Below, piece by piece: positions 14,764-19,595 of a stretch of 19,595 nt of DNA. The translations under genes were made by a program, and so were the position numbers. Numbering within the stretch: position 1 is the stretch's first letter; the number at the start of each line of letters is the position of its first letter. Origin of the DNA: CAYTEO01 sp964436825 (GTDB lineage Bacteria; Krumholzibacteriota; Krumholzibacteriia; LZORAL124-64-63); contig CAYTEO010000046.1 in assembly GCA_964436825.1 (NCBI GenBank), forward strand, positions 1 through 19,595, read 5' to 3'. The notes beneath the pieces were generated by a model that did no database searches, had not been told where the DNA came from, and saw only the letters and a program-made list of their open reading frames with translations.

Positions 14764-16757
14764 GGTGGCAGCGGGGACGGGGCCCGCGGCGCCCGGCGGC
14801 GACCATCCTGCTCCCGTTGCTCCTGGCGGGCGCGGCGTGGGCCAACGGGCCGGCCTACCTGCCGACGACCCCCGACGGGGTCGCCTTGCTCTCCTGGCGG
14901 TGGGGCGAGAACTGGAGCGAGGTGGAGGTCCGCGGCAGCCGCAACCGGGCCGACGGCTACCGCCTGGACGAGACCATCCTCGCGCCTGGCCTGCACCTCG
15001 AGGGCGGCGGCAGCATCTACCACGAGCGGCTGCTGGAGTTCTCCGCGGCGGCCACCCTCAGCCTGCAGCGGCGGCGCCTGTCCGGCGACCTGTCCGCGAG
15101 CGACGACCTCTCCTTCCAGGACTACGACGCCTCCGTCTGCCTGCTGGGCTGCCGCGCCGACAACCTGCGGCTGTTCGCCCGCCGCCACAACGCCTGGCTC
15201 GTTTCCCCCTTCCGCAGCAGCACCCGCACCGCCACCGACCTGCTCGGCGGGGAGCTGGCCCTGGGCAGCCTGCCGCTGCCGGTGACCGTGGCCTACTCGC
15301 GCGAGCGGACGGGCGAGACGTTCCTGGTGGACCGGCGCACCAGTGACCGCCGGCGCTGGCGGGCCGGCACGCGGTGGCACGGCCGGCGCACCGGCGGCTC
15401 GCTGCTGCTGCGGCACGAGCGGTTCGTCAAGACCCTGCCCGACCAGGACTACGCCACCGTCGGCGCCACGCTGGACGGCCACGTGATTCCCCGGGGGAAC
15501 GTCCGGCTGCGCTCCCACGTCCGCTACTTCCACCAGTACGGCACGCTGGACCGGCGCGACATCACCCTGCGCGAGACCCTGGCGGTGCCCCTGCGCCGCC
15601 ACCTGGACGCCCGCCTGTCCTGGCTGTTCCACTCCCTGCGCAGTGGCGGCGGCGACGCCCCGTGGACCCGCTCCAGCAACGGCGGGGCGACCTTCCGCCA
15701 CCGCCTGTACGGAAGCCTGGAGACGACCCTGCGGCTGGACCTGCAGGACGAACGGACCTACCGCGACGGCGACGGCGGGCGCGAGCAGATCGGGTCGCTG
15801 CACCGGCGCGGCGGCGAGCTGCGCCTCGACTACCGCCGCCGCACGCGCTACGGACTGCTGCGCCTGGGCTACGGCCGTTCCCGCTGGCGCGAGGAGCAGG
15901 CGGCCCGGGAGACGCAGCGGGAGGCGGCCGACGAGCGGCACGTCCTGGACGAGGGCGAGCAGGTGCCGCTGGCGCACCTCGACGTCGTGCCCGGATCGGT
16001 CGTCGTGACCGACGATACCGGCTTCGTCCTCTACGTCGAGGGGATCGACTACCGGCTCGACACGACCGGCCGGATCACGCTGCTGAGCCGGCTCCCCGGC
16101 GGCGACATCCCCGACGGCGGCGCCGTCCTGGTCGACTACCGCTACACCATGCAGCCGGAGCTCACCTTCGACACGACCGGCCGCTCCTGGCTGGTGCGCT
16201 TCGACGCCCACCGGCTCGTATCGGTCCACTACCGCCACCGCACGGTGGACGAGGAGTTCGTCTCCGGCACGCCCGGCGCCCCGCTGCAGGACCAGGAGCG
16301 CGACGTGTACGGCCTGGAGCTGAACTGGCGGCGCCTGGCCCTGTCCGAGGAGATAGAGGACAATCGCCTGGCGGACGCGCGGTTCCACGCCAACCGCCTG
16401 CGCCTGACCTGGCACGCGCGCCTGGGCCCGCGGACACGGCTGACCGCCGGGGCGGGGCGGACCTGGACCCGGTACCGCGACCCCGAACGGACGTACCGTT
16501 TCAGGTCCCTGGACGCGCGCCTGGTCGCCACCCCCGGTGCGGCGACCACCGTCGAGGCGGCGGCCTGGCTGCGGTTGGATCGCGGCAGCGACTACCGCGG
16601 CGACCTGGCCAACGACCTGCTGGGCCTGCGCCTGGACGCGCGGTACCGGCTGCGGGCCCTGACCCTGACGGCCGGGATCGCCTACCGCGACAGCGATGCC
16701 AACGACGTGCAGGACCGGCGGTTCTCGTTCCGGTGCGGCGCGAGGCGACGGTTCTGA
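14760..16757 (+). CDS. Large outer-membrane beta-barrel, candidate conduit porin
   Basis: A 665-residue protein with a signal peptide ending in AAWA (about residue 28) and a C-terminal Phe. Nearly the whole mature chain is made of alternating strand pairs rich in Arg, Tyr and Leu, with the short Gly/Asp turns typical of barrels of 20 or more strands. In the middle (about 400-465) lies a segment with VVPGSVVVTDDTGFVLYVEG and a following PGGDIPDGGAVLVDY, which I recall as recurring in porins of cytochrome clusters; it probably forms a plug or periplasmic module. GGAGG stands six bases before the ATG, which overlaps the cytochrome stop. Its length and its position beside a lipoprotein cytochrome resemble MtrB/PioB or Geobacter OmbB-type porins, though sequence similarity to these cannot be judged by eye. 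Confidence 0.8.
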   Translation: MRWQRGRGPRRPAATILLPLLLAGAAWANGPAYLPTTPDGVALLSWRWGENWSEVEVRGSRNRADGYRLDETILAPGLHLEGGGSIYHERLLEFSAAATLSLQRRRLSGDLSASDDLSFQDYDASVCLLGCRADNLRLFARRHNAWLVSPFRSSTRTATDLLGGELALGSLPLPVTVAYSRERTGETFLVDRRTSDRRRWRAGTRWHGRRTGGSLLLRHERFVKTLPDQDYATVGATLDGHVIPRGNVRLRSHVRYFHQYGTLDRRDITLRETLAVPLRRHLDARLSWLFHSLRSGGGDAPWTRSSNGGATFRHRLYGSLETTLRLDLQDERTYRDGDGGREQIGSLHRRGGELRLDYRRRTRYGLLRLGYGRSRWREEQAARETQREAADERHVLDEGEQVPLAHLDVVPGSVVVTDDTGFVLYVEGIDYRLDTTGRITLLSRLPGGDIPDGGAVLVDYRYTMQPELTFDTTGRSWLVRFDAHRLVSVHYRHRTVDEEFVSGTPGAPLQDQERDVYGLELNWRRLALSEEIEDNRLADARFHANRLRLTWHARLGPRTRLTAGAGRTWTRYRDPERTYRFRSLDARLVATPGAATTVEAAAWLRLDRGSDYRGDLANDLLGLRLDARYRLRALTLTAGIAYRDSDANDVQDRRFSFRCGARRRF

Positions 16758-17785
16758 TGCGGCGGCGCGCGTGCAGGAGGCGGCTGCTGGCCTGCGTTCC
16801 ACTGGCGGCCTGGTTGGCGCTGGGGGTCGCCGCCCCGCCGGCGGCGCGCTGCGCGCCGGCCGGTCGGGAGATCGTCATCCCGGCACCGCCCGAGCGGGCC
16901 AGGCTGCGCTACGAGGGATCGTTCGGCGACCGGGAGTCGTTCCGGCGCCGCCGCGGCTGGCTGGGCCGACTGCTCGGCGCCGTGGCGGGGCGCGAGAAGG
17001 TCCCGGCGCTGCGCCGCCCGCACGACGTGGCGACCGACGGCGACCTGGTCCTGGTCACCGATCCGGGGCTGGGGATCGTCCACGCCTTCGACCTGGCGGA
17101 CTCCACCTGGTGGCGCCTGCCCAGGTCCGGGCGCCTGGAGCTGCCCATCGACGTGGCGTTGGTGCCCGGCGGGACCGTCTTCGTCAGCGACGCCGCCGCG
17201 GGCGCGGTCCTGGGCTTCGACCGCCGCGGCGAGCGGATCCTGGAGGCGGATGGTCCGTTCATCCGCCCCACGGGCATGGCCTGGGACGACGCGCGGCAGC
17301 GGCTGCTGGTGGTCGACACCGCCGCCCACCGGGTGGTGGTCCTCGACGCCTCCGGACACCGCCTGGCCACATGGGGACACCGCGGCGAGGGCGCCGGGGA
17401 ACTGAACTTCCCCGTCGACGTGGCCATCGCCCCCGACGGGACCGTCTGGGTGGTCGACAGCCTGAACTTCCGCCTGCAGGCGTTCGCCCCCGACGGCACG
17501 CCCCGCGGCGGGTTCGGCCGCGCGGGCAGCGTTGCCGGCACCTTCAGCCGCCCCAAGGGCGTGGCCGTGGACCGGGACGGCCACCTCTACGTGACCGACG
17601 CCCAGCAGGACGGCGTGCAGGTCTTCGACGCACAGGGCCGCCTGCTGCTGGCCTTCGGACGCCGGGGACGGGGACCGGTCGAGTTCTGGATGCCGGCAGG
17701 CCTGGCCCTGGACACGCGGGACCGGCTCTTCGTGGTCGACGTCTGGAACCGCCGCGTCCAGGTCTACCGCTACCTGGGAGAGTGA
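16757..17785 (+). CDS. Secreted NHL-repeat beta-propeller protein
   Basis: A 342-residue protein with an Arg-rich N-terminus and a signal peptide core LLACVPLAAWLALGVAA; no convincing lipobox, so it is probably released into the periplasm or beyond. Six NHL blades follow, opening with RPHDVATDGDLVLVTD and ending with MPAGLALDTRDRLFVVD. The region before the first blade (RLRYEGSFGDRESF, LGRLLGAV) matches the same position in the lipoprotein propeller upstream, so the two are paralogues. The ATG shares one base with the barrel stop codon (TGATG). The next cytochrome starts one base after its own stop. A structural or docking role for the cytochromes is the best guess. Confidence 0.87.
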   Translation: MRRRACRRRLLACVPLAAWLALGVAAPPAARCAPAGREIVIPAPPERARLRYEGSFGDRESFRRRRGWLGRLLGAVAGREKVPALRRPHDVATDGDLVLVTDPGLGIVHAFDLADSTWWRLPRSGRLELPIDVALVPGGTVFVSDAAAGAVLGFDRRGERILEADGPFIRPTGMAWDDARQRLLVVDTAAHRVVVLDASGHRLATWGHRGEGAGELNFPVDVAIAPDGTVWVVDSLNFRLQAFAPDGTPRGGFGRAGSVAGTFSRPKGVAVDRDGHLYVTDAQQDGVQVFDAQGRLLLAFGRRGRGPVEFWMPAGLALDTRDRLFVVDVWNRRVQVYRYLGE

Positions 17786-17786
17786 G

Positions 17787-19520
17787 ATGAGGATGCGCAC
17801 GAGAGAGACGGGAACCGGGCACCGCCGCCGGCCTGTCCCGGCCGCCGGACGCGGCCGGATGGTCGCGCTGCTCCTGGTCGCGGCGACGGCCGCGGCGGGA
17901 GCGGACGTCTCCCGGACCGTCCACAACCTCTCGGCCAGCGGCCCGGGAACGGTCCGCGCCCAGAGCGAGACCCGGATCTGCGTCTTCTGCCACACCCCCC
18001 ACAACGCCGATCCCACGGCCCAGCTCTGGAACCGCTCTGCCTCGACCGCCACCTACAACCCCTACGCCTCCTCGACCATGGACGCCGCCCCGGGCCAGCC
18101 CACCGGCAGCTCCCGTCTCTGCCTCGGCTGCCACGACGGGACGATCGCCCTGGGCGACGTGCTGAGCGAGGCGGACCCCATCGCCATGAGCGGCGGCGTG
18201 ACGACCATGCCCGCGGGGCCGGCGAACCTGGGCACGTCGCTGCACGACGACCACCCCGTCTCGTTCCCCTACACCGCGGCCCTCGCCGCACAGGACGGCG
18301 AGCTGGTCGACCCGGCGCTGCTGCCGCCCGAGTTCGCCCTGGACGCCGACGGGATGATGCAGTGCACCACCTGCCACGACCCGCACGACGACACCAACGG
18401 CAAGTTCCTGGTGCGGCCCGACGACAGCTCCCAGTTCTGCGAGGCCTGCCACGCGCCGGCCGGCTGGAACGGTGCCGCCCACGACATGAACAACCTGGCG
18501 GGACGCCGCCAGCCGGGAGCCAAGCGCGCCCTCTCGCCCGACGCCTGCGAGAACTGCCACCAGGTGCACGGGGCGGCGGGCAACCCGCGGCTGCTCCAGG
18601 AGGCGCAGGAGGAACAGGTCTGCCTCTTCTGCCACAACGCCTCCATCCCGGCCCCGGACGTGCAGACCTCGTTCGACAAGCCGTACCGCCACCCGCTGGC
18701 CCTGGCCGCCGGCGTCCACGATCCCGCCGAGCAGCTGCCGGTCACGACCCTCCACGTCGAGTGCACCGATTGCCACGACCCCCACGCCGCCGTCGACGCC
18801 CCCGCCACGGCACCGAATACCGCCGGTTCCCAGAGGGGTGTCGCGGGTCTGGACGGCGACGGCCAGCCGGTGGCCGAGGCCGTCTACGCCTACCAGGTCT
18901 GCTACAAGTGCCACGCCGGCGGCGCGGCCATGTCGGACCCGGCCACCCCCCGCCAGATCGTCCAGGCGGACGTGCGGCTGGAGTTCGATCCCGGCAACCC
19001 CTCCTTCCATCCCGTGGAGGCGCCCGGGGTCTCGGACGACGTCCCCAGCCTGCTGTCGCCGTACACCACCTCCAGCATCATCTACTGCACCGACTGCCAC
19101 ACCGACGACGAGTCGGTCGCGGCGGGCGGGACGCTGCCCGGCGGCGCCCACGGTTCCAGCTACCCCCACCTGCTGGGCTGGAACTACGAGACGACTCTCC
19201 CGACGGCCGAGAGTCCCACGGCCTACGAGCTCTGCTACCGCTGCCACGACCGCGCCAGCATCCTGGCCGACGTCACCTTCGGCAAGCACCGCAAGCACAT
19301 CCAGAACGAGGACACGCCCTGCAACGTCTGCCACGACCCCCACGGGATCAGCGCGACCCAGGGCGACGCCACGAACCACTCGCGGCTGATCAACTTCGAT
19401 TTGACCTATGTCCTGCCTGAGAACGGGACCGGCGTCATCGAGTTCGTGGACGAGGGGGATCGCACCGGCAGCTGCACGCTGCGGTGCCACGGAAAGAATC
19501 ATCTGCACAAAAGCTACTAG
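17787..19520 (+). CDS. Dodecahaem c-type cytochrome with an N-terminal OmcE-like module
   Basis: A 577-residue exported cytochrome with eleven CXXCH sites and a final CX3CH (CTLRCH), so up to twelve haems. Residues from about 40 to 220 repeat the layout of the tetrahaem protein at the head of the operon: VHNLSAS, CVFCHTPHN, AQLWNR, PGQPTGSSRLCLGCHDGT, LGTSLHDDHPVSF, CTTCHDPHD, CEACH. The remaining eight sites (CENCHQVHG, CLFCH, CTDCHDPHAA, CYKCH, CTDCH, CYRCH, CNVCHDPHG, CTLRCH) form an extra C-terminal half of doubled-CXXCH type. A signal segment MVALLLVAATAAAGA follows a long Arg-rich start, so initiation at the second Met (near residue 25) is possible. It lies one base after the propeller stop codon and is the last gene of the operon in view. 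Confidence 0.9.
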   Translation: MRMRTRETGTGHRRRPVPAAGRGRMVALLLVAATAAAGADVSRTVHNLSASGPGTVRAQSETRICVFCHTPHNADPTAQLWNRSASTATYNPYASSTMDAAPGQPTGSSRLCLGCHDGTIALGDVLSEADPIAMSGGVTTMPAGPANLGTSLHDDHPVSFPYTAALAAQDGELVDPALLPPEFALDADGMMQCTTCHDPHDDTNGKFLVRPDDSSQFCEACHAPAGWNGAAHDMNNLAGRRQPGAKRALSPDACENCHQVHGAAGNPRLLQEAQEEQVCLFCHNASIPAPDVQTSFDKPYRHPLALAAGVHDPAEQLPVTTLHVECTDCHDPHAAVDAPATAPNTAGSQRGVAGLDGDGQPVAEAVYAYQVCYKCHAGGAAMSDPATPRQIVQADVRLEFDPGNPSFHPVEAPGVSDDVPSLLSPYTTSSIIYCTDCHTDDESVAAGGTLPGGAHGSSYPHLLGWNYETTLPTAESPTAYELCYRCHDRASILADVTFGKHRKHIQNEDTPCNVCHDPHGISATQGDATNHSRLINFDLTYVLPENGTGVIEFVDEGDRTGSCTLRCHGKNHLHKSY

Positions 19521-19534
19521 GACAACATATTGTC
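19521..19534 (+). other. Small inverted repeat after the cytochrome operon
   Basis: GACAACATATTGTC, directly after the stop codon, has a 5-bp stem and a CATA loop and is followed by TTCGTT. It may help end transcription or be a protein site, but it is too short to call firmly. Confidence 0.3.
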
Positions 19535-19574
19535 TTCGTTGCAGCTGTACCGTCCCCCCGGTTTCTGTACAACT

Positions 19575-19592
19575 AGGCAGCTTGTTCTGCCT
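19575..19592 (+). terminator. Possible terminator hairpin at the window edge
   Basis: AGGCAG (19575-19580) and CTGCCT (19587-19592) form a 6-bp stem with loop CTTGTT, 55 bases after the last stop codon. The sequence ends three bases later, so any T run cannot be seen. Confidence 0.35.
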
Positions 19593-19595
19593 GCC

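Overview
This is a GC-rich (roughly 70% by eye) window from a Gram-negative (diderm) bacterium. Signal peptides, two lipoproteins, two predicted outer-membrane beta-barrels and three multihaem c-type cytochromes point to an outer membrane and to respiration that may reach outside the cell. No 16S or other phylogenetic marker is present, so I do not name a phylum; the gene mix would suit an uncultivated lineage assembled from a metagenome. A run of 100 Ns flanked by an exact 55-base duplication shows that the window is a scaffold with a joining artefact.

Left part (1-3578). A POT-family peptide transporter with a large soluble insertion (+) faces a small outer-membrane beta-barrel gene (-). 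The spaces around them hold the most unusual content: three copies (2181-2322, 2414-2560, 3355-3497) of a ~145-base element. Each has a 26-32 bp closing stem enclosing two hairpins. The stem sequences differ almost completely between copies, but architecture, stem lengths and loops are kept: hairpin 2 is always 13 bp with loop AGGAN, and hairpin 1 always ends in a 3-bp stem carrying an AGGAC or AGGGAC loop. Compensatory changes and G.U pairs that only work in plus-strand RNA argue for selection on an RNA fold. The loops match the CAGGA(U/A/C)G repeat of the CsrB/CsrC RNAs that sequester CsrA.

Middle part (3578-12002, all minus strand). A class II, B12-dependent ribonucleotide reductase has two NrdR-like boxes 32 bp apart upstream. 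Beyond a ~500-base spacer lies a tightly coupled six-gene operon, transcribed in the order LiuC-like enoyl-CoA hydratase, biotin carboxylase, biotin carrier protein, patatin-like phospholipase, EamA transporter, ArsC/LMW phosphatase-like protein. The first three look like part of leucine/isovalerate catabolism, with the methylcrotonyl-CoA carboxylase alpha subunit split into two coupled genes.

Right part (12291-19520, plus strand). Six close or overlapping genes encode a 4-haem cytochrome, an NHL-propeller lipoprotein, a 5-haem lipoprotein, a large outer-membrane beta-barrel, a second NHL-propeller protein and a 12-haem cytochrome. The barrel and 5-haem lipoprotein look like a porin-cytochrome conduit. 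The 4-haem protein resembles small extracellular tetrahaem cytochromes of the OmcE (nanowire) type, and the 12-haem protein begins with a copy of the same module. Together they suggest an extracellular electron-transfer apparatus.
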